A DNA stretch of 64,000 nucleotides from Myxococcus qinghaiensis (lineage in GTDB: Bacteria > Myxococcota > Myxococcia > Myxococcales > Myxococcaceae), in the NCBI RefSeq assembly GCF_024198215.1, contig NZ_JAKCFA010000020.1:124001-188000 (forward strand), in the 5' to 3' direction. A program made the position numbers and the translations under genes. This document shows, one piece after another, positions 1-8,201 of the stretch (position 1 is its first letter; each line of letters opens with the position of its first letter). Below the pieces are notes generated by a model. The model made no database searches. It was not told the origin of the DNA and saw nothing but the letters and a program-made list of their open reading frames with translations.

Positions 1-1
1 C

Positions 2-385
2 CGCGACGAGCACGGTGTCGAGCTGTTCGACGTGCCGGACGCGCCCCGTCCGTCGGGGGATACGCCCGCCCCGGTGCGCTTCGTGGCTGAGTTCGACAAC
101 GTGCTGTTGTCGCACGCGGACCGCACGCGCATCATCTCCGAGCCCCATCGCAAGCGCGTCTTCACCGTCAACGGCATCATCCGCCCGACGGTGCTGGTGG
201 ATGGCTTCGTGCGAGGGATGTGGAAGCTGGAGCGCGCGAAGGAGCGCGTCACGCTGCGCATCGAACCGTTCGAGCGACTGGCTCGCGAGGACCGCGCCGC
301 GCTCACGGCGGAGGGAGAGCGACTGCTCGCCTTCGCGGCCGCGGACTGCGCGTCCCGCGACATCCACTTCGCGTCGGTGTCCTGA
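2..385 (+). CDS. Winged-helix DNA-binding domain protein (HTH_42/YcaQ-like), C-terminal part
   Basis: The gene enters the window already open, so only the last ~127 codons are present. The segment FDNVLLSHADRTRII followed by a VNGIIRPTVLVDGFVRGMW stretch is typical of the C-terminal part of the winged-helix HTH_42 family (the E. coli YcaQ/AlkX and Streptomyces AlkZ glycosylase group). Family members unhook DNA interstrand crosslinks or are uncharacterised DNA-binding proteins. The catalytic N-terminal region lies outside the window, so glycosylase activity cannot be judged. It is convergent with pepP, with a hairpin between them. Confidence 0.7.
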   Translation, partial: RDEHGVELFDVPDAPRPSGDTPAPVRFVAEFDNVLLSHADRTRIISEPHRKRVFTVNGIIRPTVLVDGFVRGMWKLERAKERVTLRIEPFERLAREDRAALTAEGERLLAFAAADCASRDIHFASVS

Positions 386-393
386 CGCGGAAC

Positions 394-422
394 GTGAGTC
401 GGACCTCGGTGGCCCGACTCAC
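394..422. terminator. Bidirectional hairpin between convergent genes
   Basis: GTGAGTCGG (394-402) pairs with CCGACTCAC (414-422) around an 11-base loop. It lies between the stop codons of the winged-helix gene and pepP, so it probably terminates both transcripts. There is no strong U-tract on either side. Confidence 0.6.
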
Positions 423-433
423 GCGCCTTCGAG

Positions 434-2059
434 CTACTTGCGCTTGCCGGCCTTCGCCTTCTTCGCGGGGGCCTTCGTCGCGGTGCGGGCCTGGGGCTTC
501 TTCGAGGCGGCCTTCTTCGCCTTCGCGGCGGGGGCCTTGTCCGCGTTCCACAGGCCGCCCATCCACGCTTCGATATCCTTCACCGTGCGCGGGATGTTGG
601 CGGAGAGCACCTTGCAGCCCCGGGCGGTGACGACGATGTCGTCCTCGATGCGCACGCCGATGCCCCGGTAGCGCGCGGGCACCGTGAGGTCGTCCTTCTG
701 GAAGTACAGGCCCGGCTCCACCGTGAGCACCATGCCCGCCTGGAGCTTGCCGTACTTGTACGCCTCCTGCCGCGCCTGCGCGCAGTCGTGCACGTCCAGG
801 CCGAGCATGTGGCTGACGTTGTGCAACGAGTAGCGCTTGTAGAACTGGTGCTCGTCCTTGAGCGCCTCGGTCGCGCTCTCCAGGATGCCCAGCTTCTCCA
901 AGCCGTCCGCCAGCACGCGCATGGCGGCGCGGTTGGGCTCCATGAAGTCGTTGCCCGGCTTCACCGCCGCGAAGGCCGCCTCCTGCGAGGCGTACACCAG
1001 TTCGTAGATGGCCTTCTGCTCCGGTGTGAAGCGCCCGGAGATGGGCAGCGTGCGGGTGATGTCCGCCGTGTAGAGCGTGTGGCCCTCCACTCCCGCGTCC
1101 AGCAGCAGCAGGTCCCCGGGCACCAGCGGGCCGTCATTGCGCGTCCAGTGCAGCACGCACGCATGCGAGCCGCTGGCGACGATGCTGTTGTAGCCCGTGT
1201 CGTTGCCTTCCACGCGCGCGCGCAGGTTGAAGATGCCCTCCACGTAGCGCTCCGTCTTCGCCACCTTCAGGCTGCGGATGACGTCCTCGAAGCCGCGCTG
1301 CGTGGCGTCGATGGAAATCTGGAGCTCGCGCAGCTCCTGGGCGTCCTTGATGAGCCGCATCTCGGACAGGAAGGTGGCCAGCGCCTTGTCGCGCTCGCCG
1401 CCCGCCGTCACCGCGTCGTCCACCTTGGCCGAGTGCCCACGCAGCACGCGCGTGGGCTTCGTCGCCGCGCCCTTGAGGCCCTTCAGGTAGTCCGCCAGCG
1501 TGTCCAGGCCGCGCGCCTCGTCCACGTCATGGCGCGCGCGGCTCTCCGGCACGCCCAGGCGCGGGCCCACCCACAGCTCGCCCTTCACGCGGTCCGTGAA
1601 GAACGTCGCGTCGGCGCGGCCCGGGTTGGGCTCCACGAAGAGCAGGTCCGTGTGGCCGCCGCCTTCCTTCGGCTCCAGCACCAGCACGCAGTCCGGCTCC
1701 AGGTTGCCGGTGAGGTAGTAGAAGTCCGTGCCCGGGCGGAAGCGGAAGTACGTGTCGTTGGCGCGCACCTTCTCGTGGCCGGTGGGGATGACAATCGTCT
1801 CGCCGGGGAACGCCTGCGACAGCGCCTTGCGACGGGCCTTGAAGGACTCCGCGTACTTGATTTTCGAAGGCAGCTTCCCCGAGGCCGGCTTCCACTGCTT
1901 CAGCATGAAGTCCAGCAGCGCCGGCGGCGGCACCGAGTCGTGGCTTGCGGGCTTGGCGGCTGGCGCCTGCGGCTCGGACGTGACGAGGGGCTGCTGCTCA
2001 CCGACCGCGGGCTGCGAGCTGTCGGAAGCGACCGGGGACGAAGGGATGGACGTGGCCAT
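434..2059 (-). CDS. pepP: Xaa-Pro aminopeptidase (aminopeptidase P, M24B)
   Basis: Cytoplasmic metallopeptidase that removes N-terminal residues preceding proline. An AMP_N-type domain with the FYYLTGN motif precedes an M24 pita-bread domain. The five metal ligands are visible: Asp in LLLDAG (~323), Asp in TADITRT (~334), His in HNVSHMLG (~415), Glu in LTVEPGLYF (~448) and Glu in RIEDDIVV (~473). At 541 residues it is about 100 longer than E. coli PepP. The excess is a Pro/Ala-rich N-terminal stretch of ~45 residues and a Lys/Ala-rich C-terminal tail of ~35 residues resembling a histone-H1 tail. It follows rsmE on the same strand with a 33-base gap, a likely operon. The family call is firm; the tail function is unknown. 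Confidence 0.93.
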   Translation of the reverse strand: MATSIPSSPVASDSSQPAVGEQQPLVTSEPQAPAAKPASHDSVPPPALLDFMLKQWKPASGKLPSKIKYAESFKARRKALSQAFPGETIVIPTGHEKVRANDTYFRFRPGTDFYYLTGNLEPDCVLVLEPKEGGGHTDLLFVEPNPGRADATFFTDRVKGELWVGPRLGVPESRARHDVDEARGLDTLADYLKGLKGAATKPTRVLRGHSAKVDDAVTAGGERDKALATFLSEMRLIKDAQELRELQISIDATQRGFEDVIRSLKVAKTERYVEGIFNLRARVEGNDTGYNSIVASGSHACVLHWTRNDGPLVPGDLLLLDAGVEGHTLYTADITRTLPISGRFTPEQKAIYELVYASQEAAFAAVKPGNDFMEPNRAAMRVLADGLEKLGILESATEALKDEHQFYKRYSLHNVSHMLGLDVHDCAQARQEAYKYGKLQAGMVLTVEPGLYFQKDDLTVPARYRGIGVRIEDDIVVTARGCKVLSANIPRTVKDIEAWMGGLWNADKAPAAKAKKAASKKPQARTATKAPAKKAKAGKRK

Positions 2060-2092
2060 GGGCGGGGACTCTTCAACAGCGCCCCTCGCTCC

Positions 2093-2857
2093 TCAAGCCC
2101 GAGATGCATCCTGACGTGGAGCAGTGTCTTCCGCGAGAAGGGCCACTTGCCCGACGAGCACGGGGACCGCCGTCTCCACCCGCAGGATTCGGGGGCCCAG
2201 GGAGAAGGGGCGAAAGCCGTGGGCTTCCAACAATTGGGCCTCGAACGATACCCAGCCCCCGTCGGGGCCGATGGCCAGGACGGAGCGCTGACCGGGGGCC
2301 GCTGACACGGCGCGCAGTGGCTGGGTCGCGGGCGGGTGGGGGAGCAGGCGGACGGCGTCCGGGGGGAAGACGGCGTCGAGCTCGTCCTCGACGAAGGGGC
2401 GGAAGCGCTCCCGGACCAGGACCTCCGGCAGGTGGGTGTCGCGGGCCTGCTCCAGGCCCTGGAGGAGCAAGTCGCGCACGAAGGCGCCGTCGAGAACCTT
2501 GGAGTCGAAGTAGCTCTTCTCCACCCGGGCCGCGTTGACCAGGACGATGCGGTCCACGCCCAGCGAGGCCACGGCGGGGAGGACCTTCTTGAGGGCCTTG
2601 GGCCGGGGGATGGCGAGCAGCAGGTCGATGCCGGCGCGCGGCGGAGGGGCTTCCGAGAGGGTGACGCGCAGGTGGAGGACGCCGGGGGTGTTCTCCAGCA
2701 CCTCGCCGGCGCCGATGAGCCCGCCCAGGCGGCCGACTCGCAGGGATTCACCGGGCTCGGCGCGGAGCACTTCGCGGGCATGCTGGGCCCGTCGGCCGGT
2801 GAGGCGCGCGGTGCCGTCCGGAAGGAAGTCCTCGTCGAAGAGCAGCAGCAGGTTCAC
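2093..2857 (-). CDS. rsmE: 16S rRNA (uracil-1498-N3)-methyltransferase
   Basis: SPOUT-class methyltransferase that makes m3U1498 in 16S rRNA. The 254-residue product has the RsmE arrangement: an N-terminal PUA-like segment (LTGRRAQHAREVLRAEPGE) and a C-terminal knotted domain with AIGPDGGWVSFEAQLLEAHG and LGPRILRVETA. The reading frame stays open further upstream, but that part is Arg-rich and lacks similarity. The GTG at 2857 opens directly into VNLLLLFDEDF, the expected RsmE N-terminus, and gives the usual family length. First gene of a probable rsmE-pepP operon, divergent from the DTW gene 146 bases away. Confidence 0.92.
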   Translation of the reverse strand: MNLLLLFDEDFLPDGTARLTGRRAQHAREVLRAEPGESLRVGRLGGLIGAGEVLENTPGVLHLRVTLSEAPPPRAGIDLLLAIPRPKALKKVLPAVASLGVDRIVLVNAARVEKSYFDSKVLDGAFVRDLLLQGLEQARDTHLPEVLVRERFRPFVEDELDAVFPPDAVRLLPHPPATQPLRAVSAAPGQRSVLAIGPDGGWVSFEAQLLEAHGFRPFSLGPRILRVETAVPVLVGQVALLAEDTAPRQDASRA

Positions 2858-3003
2858 GGGACGCTTCTGTACCCCGGCTGGAGGGCGCCGTGGGGCCCTT
2901 CTTCCCTCCAGGACGGCCCTGGAGCGCCTGGCTCCCTGGCTGGTGGCGTGCCCTCCCACCGGCAGTGCTTGCCCGGCCCCGGGCCGTGCCGTAAAGCCGG
3001 GCT

Positions 3004-4197
3004 GTGCGTTCCCTTTGTCTTCGCTGCCATCGCCCCGAGAGCACCTGCTACTGCTCGCAACTGCCCCCTCGGCTGGACACTCGCACCCGCGTCGTCTTCC
3101 TCCAGCATCCGCGTGAGCGCCGCGTGGCCATTGGCACCGCGCGCATGGCGCACCTGGCGCTGGCCAACTCGGAGCTTCACCACGGCGTCGACTTCACCGG
3201 CCACACCCGGCTGGAGGAGCTGGCCGCGGACCCTGACTCCGTCGCCGTCCTGTTTCCTGGGGAAGACGCCATCTCGGTGGAGCAGGCGCGCGCGCGTCCG
3301 CCGAAGACGCTCATCGTGGTGGATGGCACGTGGCCGCAGGCGAAGAAGGTGGTTGCCCGGAACCCGCTGCTGGCAGGGCTGCCGCGCATCGGCTTCGTGC
3401 CTCGCCGCCCGAGCAACTACCGCATCCGCGCGGAGCCCGCGGACCACTGCGTCTCCACCATCGAGGCGGTGGTGGAGATTCTCGGGCTGCTGGAGGGCGA
3501 GCCGGAGCGCTTCGACACGATGTTGAAGGCGTTCGAGTACATGGTGGACACGCAGCTGGGGCGACAGTCGACGCGGACGTCGCCGAACCGGCGCCGCATC
3601 CACTTTGGTCCGTGGAGGCCGCCGCGGGAGCTGCGCTCGGTGGCGGAGGACTTCGAGAAGCTCGTCGTCTTCTATGGCGAGGCGAATGCGCACCCGACGG
3701 GCGCGGACATCCCCGCGGAGCTGGTGCACATGGTGGCGTGTCGTCCGTCCACGGGCGAGCGCTTCGAGGCCATCATCGCGCCCGAGCAGCCGCTGGCTCG
3801 CAGCACGACGCTGCATGTGGAGTTGCCGGAAGAGGTGCTGCGCGCGGGGGAGCCTCGGGCGCAGGCGCTGGAGCGGTTCGAGCGGTTCCTGCGGCCCGAT
3901 GACGAGCTGGCGGTGTGGACGACGTTCGCGCTGGATTTGCTCTGGAGTGGCGGGGTGAAGCGCAGGCCCGCTAGGAATGTGCGGCTGGCCACGGCGCGTG
4001 CGCTGGAAGGCAAAGCCGGGGGCGTGGAGCACGCGATGGAGCTGCTGAACGGCCCGGAGGTGCCCCCGTGGGCGCCCGGTCGCGCGGGCACTCGCATCCG
4101 CGCGCTGGAGTCCGTGCTGCGCGTGCTGGTGGAGCGTGGCCGTGCGCAGGAGCCGATGAAGCGGGTGAAGCAGCAGCGCACGGGCACCGAGGGCTGA
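3004..4197 (+). CDS. DTW-domain protein, probable tRNA-uridine aminocarboxypropyltransferase, with extra C-terminal domain
   Basis: Residues ~1-200 are a DTW (TDD superfamily) domain: an N-terminal zinc-binding cluster CLRCHRPESTCYC, FLQHPRE, the signature DGTW at ~107-110, and RRPSNYRIRAEP. Characterised homologues (E. coli TapT and TuaA, human DTWD1/2) transfer the aminocarboxypropyl group of SAM to tRNA uridine, giving acp3U. Residues ~205-397 are not part of a standard TDD enzyme. Their layout (LVVFYGEAN, then VACRPSTGERFEAIIAP, then DDELAVWTTFALDLL) is reminiscent of a DnaQ-like exonuclease fold that has lost the acidic DEDD residues; that is inference. GTG start, from which the zinc cluster begins at residue 5. 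Confidence 0.85.
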   Translation: MRSLCLRCHRPESTCYCSQLPPRLDTRTRVVFLQHPRERRVAIGTARMAHLALANSELHHGVDFTGHTRLEELAADPDSVAVLFPGEDAISVEQARARPPKTLIVVDGTWPQAKKVVARNPLLAGLPRIGFVPRRPSNYRIRAEPADHCVSTIEAVVEILGLLEGEPERFDTMLKAFEYMVDTQLGRQSTRTSPNRRRIHFGPWRPPRELRSVAEDFEKLVVFYGEANAHPTGADIPAELVHMVACRPSTGERFEAIIAPEQPLARSTTLHVELPEEVLRAGEPRAQALERFERFLRPDDELAVWTTFALDLLWSGGVKRRPARNVRLATARALEGKAGGVEHAMELLNGPEVPPWAPGRAGTRIRALESVLRVLVERGRAQEPMKRVKQQRTGTEG

Positions 4198-4219
4198 CGC
4201 GTCGGCGCTGGCCTCGGTG
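4185..4219. terminator. Bidirectional hairpin between convergent genes
   Basis: CACCGAGG (4185-4192) pairs with CCTCGGTG (4212-4219). An inner near-palindrome GCTGACG/CGTCGGC extends the structure. The stop codon of the DTW gene lies inside it, and it separates that gene from the convergent FecR gene. Confidence 0.55.
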
Positions 4220-4235
4220 GTGCTGCGAAGCGCAC

Positions 4236-6080
4236 TCAGGGCAGCAGCGCGGCGCCGGCCTCGCGCACGTAGCGACCGCGCGGGAAGTCGTTCAGGTACT
4301 GGCGATACTCCGTCTTCGCGTCCTGTCCCTGGAGCCGTGCCTCGAAGCAGCGTGCGCGCAGGTAGCGCGCCTGCTCGCGGTGGTCCTTGCGCGGGCTCTT
4401 GGCCGCGATCTCCTCCAGGCCCGCGAGGAAGCTCTCACACGTCCGCGGCCCCTCCTGGATTCGCGCGTAGCCGAGGAACCGCTCATCCGCGTCCTTCGAC
4501 AAGAGCGACATGGGGCTGAGCCCGCCCTTCTTCTTCTTGGGCTCGGGAAGTTCCGCCACCTGCACGGGCTGCTGTGGCGCGGGAGATGGGGCCGTCACCA
4601 CGGGCGCCGGAAGAGGCGTCGCGGGCAGCTTCTCCGTCACCGAGGGCGCGGGGTAGGGCGCGAACTCCTGGCTGGGGTCCGCGGGAGTGCGTGCCGTGCT
4701 GGCCGCCGGGGGTGTGGCCATGGCGACGAGGCCAGGCGGCGGTGAAGTGGGCTCGACGGGAGTCTTCTCCGCCGTCGCTGGCGGCGTCTGGGCCTTCTCC
4801 TGTCGCGGCTTCAGGGAAGCGGTCACCACGTTCGACTTGCGCTCGACGTTCTTGAGAGGCTCCTTCGCGAGCGCGGGCTTCACGGTGCTCGGCGTCTGGG
4901 GCACATGGGCCACGGCTGGCACCACCGTGGGCGCAGCTTCGGGCGTGCTCGCGCCCGTGGGCACCGTCGGGCCCACCTCCTGCGTGGAAGACTCGGTGGG
5001 CAGGTCCATGGCCTCGAGCGCCTCACGGTCCGGCACGGACAGGGGCGCCTGGTACAACGCGTCCTGCTCCTCGAACAACTCCACGCGCTCGCCCGCGCCC
5101 ACCATCCGCGCGGGATGGCCTTCCTGCTCTACCCGGACGCGGCCCTCGGAGACCGCCACCGAGGCGCCCAGGAGCGTGCGCGCCACGGTGAACACCGTGC
5201 CCACCACCGACACGCGCAGGCCCGCGACGTCCACGCGGAAGCCACGCCGCTCGGCGTGGGAGGCCTGCACCGACAACCGGCCCTGGCGCACCGTGAGGTG
5301 CACGTCGCTCGCCTCCGCGCGAGACAGCTCCACCTCCGAGTCCGCCGACAACCGCACGCGGCTCGCGTCCGGCAACCGCAACATCGCGGAGGCTCGCGAC
5401 GGAGTCTTCACCGCCGTCCCCGAGCGCAACCGCATTCCGGCCCGCAGCGCCTGCTCCGCGCCACCGCGCTCCCGAATCACCGCGCCCGTCGTGCTCTCCG
5501 CTCGCGTCGACTCCTGCTCGGCGGTCGTTGCAGGCGGGCCCACCGCCACCGCCGCCTCGGGCGTCGGAGCCGTCTGCTCCGCGCGGACGGCTTCAGGTGG
5601 CGGAGTGCTCGTAGGTGCCACCGTCGCCCGGGACACCCAGAGCGCGAGCACCACGGCGCAGGTGCCCGCGAGCGCGAGTGCCCAGGGCCACCGCTGTGTG
5701 CGTCTCGCGGTCGCCGTGCTCACGTTCGGCCAGGCCGACGGGGACTTCCCTTCCTGCCGCGCGTGCAGCTCGCTCCCGGGCCGGCGTGACTCGTCCGAGC
5801 CTCGCGCATTCGCAGTGCTCCACGGCCACCGCATCCGCGAGGACTTCGCCTCCAGGCGCGCGGCGGCCTCGGCGCGCAGCTTCGCGCCCACCGCGTCCCA
5901 GTTCACCTGGGGCTCCACGCTCCGGACCTCGTGCAGCATGGCGCGGCTGGTCCGCACCCGCTCCAATTCCGCGCTGCACGTGGCGCAGCTCGACAGGTGC
6001 GCGCGCGTGCTCGCCGTCTCCTCGGCGCTCAGCTCGTCCGCCACCAGGGCCCACAGCGCCCGTTCCTCAGGGTGCGCCAT
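4236..6080 (-). CDS. Membrane anti-sigma protein: zinc finger, FecR domain and TPR-like C-terminus
   Basis: Probable anti-sigma factor of the sigma gene immediately upstream. The 614 residues hold an N-terminal anti-sigma zinc finger (HPEERALWALVADELS, HLSSCATC), a single membrane helix at ~131-150, a FecR-type beta domain at ~205-330 (LRSGTAVKTP, LSADSEVELS, VVGTVFTV), a long Pro/Ala/Thr-rich spacer, and a C-terminal helical segment at ~530-614 (ARYLRARCFEARLQGQDAKTEY) like TPR/YbgF outer-membrane-associated repeats. The FecR domain would be periplasmic and signal across the membrane. A good ribosome site (GGAGG, 6 bases before the ATG) lies within the end of the sigma gene; the two overlap by 14 bases, indicating coupled translation. 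Confidence 0.83.
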   Translation of the reverse strand: MAHPEERALWALVADELSAEETASTRAHLSSCATCSAELERVRTSRAMLHEVRSVEPQVNWDAVGAKLRAEAAARLEAKSSRMRWPWSTANARGSDESRRPGSELHARQEGKSPSAWPNVSTATARRTQRWPWALALAGTCAVVLALWVSRATVAPTSTPPPEAVRAEQTAPTPEAAVAVGPPATTAEQESTRAESTTGAVIRERGGAEQALRAGMRLRSGTAVKTPSRASAMLRLPDASRVRLSADSEVELSRAEASDVHLTVRQGRLSVQASHAERRGFRVDVAGLRVSVVGTVFTVARTLLGASVAVSEGRVRVEQEGHPARMVGAGERVELFEEQDALYQAPLSVPDREALEAMDLPTESSTQEVGPTVPTGASTPEAAPTVVPAVAHVPQTPSTVKPALAKEPLKNVERKSNVVTASLKPRQEKAQTPPATAEKTPVEPTSPPPGLVAMATPPAASTARTPADPSQEFAPYPAPSVTEKLPATPLPAPVVTAPSPAPQQPVQVAELPEPKKKKGGLSPMSLLSKDADERFLGYARIQEGPRTCESFLAGLEEIAAKSPRKDHREQARYLRARCFEARLQGQDAKTEYRQYLNDFPRGRYVREAGAALLP

Positions 6081-6819
6081 GAGGGCCTCCGGGGCGGCGG
6101 GTGGCGAGCAGTCGCTGCATGGCCTCGTTGAACTCCAATCGCGCGTGGTGCAGGCGGCTGCGGACGGTGTTGGGAGAGCTTCCCACGGCCTCGGCGATTT
6201 CGTCCGGGCTCATTCCGCACAGCTCGTAGTACACGAAGACGATTCGCTTCTTCGGCTTGAGCTTCTCCAGCGCCGCCTCCACCAGCCGGGCCGCCTGCCG
6301 CCTGGACGCGGCACGCTCGGGGTCCTCGTCGGGGGACTCGCACTCGGGCGGCTCCGCGACGGAGTCCTCCGGCCTGCGCCGCTTCCAGCGCAGGTGCGAC
6401 AGCGCCACGTTCGAGCACACCCGGTAGAAGAACGTCTTGAAGCGCGACTCGCCCCGGAAGCCCTTCACCGCCGTCAGCAGCCGCAGGTACACCTCCTGGA
6501 GCAGGTCCTCCACGTCCACGCGATTGCCCACCAGGTGCCGCAAGGTGCGCGCGGCGTCCACCCGGGTCAGTTCATAGAGACGCTCGAAGGCCGTGACGTC
6601 GCCTTCCTGGAGCCGGCGCACCAGCAGGTGGAGCTGGGGCTCGTCAGAGGACGTGGGAGGTGAGGAAGGGCCCTGTCCCGGGCGCTCCTCGGGCGAGGCG
6701 GCCGGCGCCAATGCCTGGGCTTCGCGGAAGATCACCGGACGCTCTCCCTCCGGGACGCGCCATGAGGTCCCCCCCTGTAGGAGCGCCCCACCGTCCATGT
6801 GAAAGGTCCAGGCCAGCAC
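6067..6819 (-). CDS. ECF-type RNA polymerase sigma factor
   Basis: Sigma-70 family ECF factor. Region 2 is seen at ~75-140 (FERLYELTRVDAARTL, DVEDLLQEVYLRLL, FKTFFYRVCSNVALSHLRW) and region 4 at ~190-240 (LEKLKPKKRIVFVYYELCG, MSPDEIAEAVGSSPNTVRSR). The ~60 residues before region 2 are low-complexity. The GTG at 6819 is preferred because a GGAGG sits 4 bases upstream; an ATG at 6798 is possible but lacks a ribosome site. It shares an operon with the FecR protein and faces the Cys-rich lipoprotein across a ~150-base intergenic region containing an AT-rich palindrome. Confidence 0.9.
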   Translation of the reverse strand: MLAWTFHMDGGALLQGGTSWRVPEGERPVIFREAQALAPAASPEERPGQGPSSPPTSSDEPQLHLLVRRLQEGDVTAFERLYELTRVDAARTLRHLVGNRVDVEDLLQEVYLRLLTAVKGFRGESRFKTFFYRVCSNVALSHLRWKRRRPEDSVAEPPECESPDEDPERAASRRQAARLVEAALEKLKPKKRIVFVYYELCGMSPDEIAEAVGSSPNTVRSRLHHARLEFNEAMQRLLATRRPGGPHGAP

Positions 6820-6859
6820 ACTACCTCCGTGCCCCTGGGTCGCCGCAGCGACGTGCGCC

Positions 6860-6880
6860 GATCAAAAAAGATTTTTGATC
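6860..6880. promoter_or_regulatory. Perfect AT-rich inverted repeat between ECF sigma gene and lipoprotein gene
   Basis: GATCAAAAA (6860-6868), spacer AGA, TTTTTGATC (6872-6880): a perfect 9-base inverted repeat in surroundings that are otherwise GC-rich. It lies ~40 bases upstream of the sigma gene start, where that promoter should be, and ~90 bases upstream of the divergent lipoprotein gene. An operator is the preferred reading; a hairpin with a U-rich arm is an alternative. Confidence 0.5.
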
Positions 6881-6970
6881 AGCCGTCTGCTGCGCGGAGA
6901 CGAACGCGGGTGAAACCGGACAACCCACCCGGTGGCCGGACCGGTTCCCCGTAGCACGGAGTCCCCGCTC

Positions 6971-8158
6971 ATGAACCACCCCGCACGCGGCCTGCTGGCG
7001 CCGCTCCTGCTGTTGTTCGCTTTCTCAGGCTGCATCATCCGCGAGAACGATGACAGTTGGCTGGACGACGAGGACCTCTGCTACTGCGCCACCAACGCCG
7101 ACTGCGACTCCGACCAGTACTGCCGCTCTGGCTACTGTCGAGACATGGGGCCGAACCCGGACCGGTGTTCCGGCTCGCTCGACTGCCCCGGGACGCAGGT
7201 CTGCATCAACTCCGTCTGCAACCAGCCCTGCGCCCGCAGCAGCGAGTGCGCCTCCGGTGGCAAGTGCGAGGACGGCTTCTGCTCCCCCGGCTCCTCCCAG
7301 CCTCCTCCGCGTGACGCGGGCACTCCCGATTCCGGCCCGAAGCCCGACGCGGGCCCCCGCCCGGATGCGGGCCCGTGGGATGCCGGCTCGCCCGACGGTG
7401 GACCTCCTCCGACGGACGCGGGCCCCGGGCCCGTGTGCCAGGTGAACGCGCACTGCGGCACGGGCAACTACTGCATCAACAACCAGTGTCACCGTGGCTG
7501 CGCGACGGACGGGCAGTGCTCCAACACCGAGTCGTGCGTCTTCGGCGTCTGCCGCCCGCGTCCGCCGGACCCGAATGCCTGCCGCACGGCGGGCGACTGC
7601 TCGGGCGGGAAGGACTGCGTGGACGGCCAGTGCCGTGCGCAGTGCGAGTCCACCACGCAGTGCCCCGCGGACCAGTCCTGCCAGATCGGCTACTGCCTGC
7701 CCATTCCCCACGGCGGTGAGTGCCGCGCCAACTGCGAGTGCCCCTCCGGCCAGGTCTGCGCCAACGGCCAGTGCCGCTCCACGGAGCCGGAACCGGGTCA
7801 GACGTGCATGGCCAACTGCGACTGCCCCTCCGGTCAGGTCTGCAACGGCGGCTACTGCCGTCCTCCCGCGCCGCCGCCTCCTCCGCCGGATGCGGGCTCG
7901 GGCACCACCTGCGATGCCAACTGCGACTGCCCCTCCGGTCAGGTGTGCTCCAGCGGCTACTGCCGCGCGCCTCCGCCTCCCACTCCGCAGGACGCGGGCA
8001 CCCCCACGGTGTGCCGCGCCAACTGCGAGTGCCCCGCCGGACAGGTCTGCAAGGACGGCGCGTGCAAGCCGGTGAACCAGGGCAGCGGCAAGTCGTGCGT
8101 GGCCAACTGCGAGTGCCCCGCCGGCGAGCGCTGCCAGGACAACGTCTGCTGGTTGTAG
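6971..8158 (+). CDS. Cysteine-rich repeat lipoprotein
   Basis: Secreted lipoprotein of 395 residues. The ATG at 6971 gives a signal peptide MNHPARGLLAPLLLLFAF ending in a lipobox with Cys ~20 (FSGC). The mature part carries ~9 disulphide-type modules of the form CxxxxxCPSGQVCxxGxC, alternating with Pro/Asp-Ala-Gly linkers (PDAGPRPDAG). Such modules resemble EB/dickkopf-like Cys-rich repeats and are common in myxobacterial surface proteins of unknown function. The last four modules share near-identical cores (NCDCPSG/NCECPAG), indicating recent internal duplication. It is divergent from the ECF sigma/FecR pair and may be a target of that sigma factor (inference). Confidence 0.82.
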   Translation: MNHPARGLLAPLLLLFAFSGCIIRENDDSWLDDEDLCYCATNADCDSDQYCRSGYCRDMGPNPDRCSGSLDCPGTQVCINSVCNQPCARSSECASGGKCEDGFCSPGSSQPPPRDAGTPDSGPKPDAGPRPDAGPWDAGSPDGGPPPTDAGPGPVCQVNAHCGTGNYCINNQCHRGCATDGQCSNTESCVFGVCRPRPPDPNACRTAGDCSGGKDCVDGQCRAQCESTTQCPADQSCQIGYCLPIPHGGECRANCECPSGQVCANGQCRSTEPEPGQTCMANCDCPSGQVCNGGYCRPPAPPPPPPDAGSGTTCDANCDCPSGQVCSSGYCRAPPPPTPQDAGTPTVCRANCECPAGQVCKDGACKPVNQGSGKSCVANCECPAGERCQDNVCWL

Positions 8159-8170
8159 TCCGTCACGCCC

Positions 8171-8201
8171 GGTGGCGCCCCGAAGCTCTCAGGGCGCCAC
8201 C
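8171..8201. terminator. Bidirectional hairpin
   Basis: GGTGGCGCCC (8171-8180) pairs perfectly with GGGCGCCACC (8192-8201) around an 11-base loop. It lies between the convergent lipoprotein and rlmK genes and overlaps the last codons of the latter. Confidence 0.7.
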
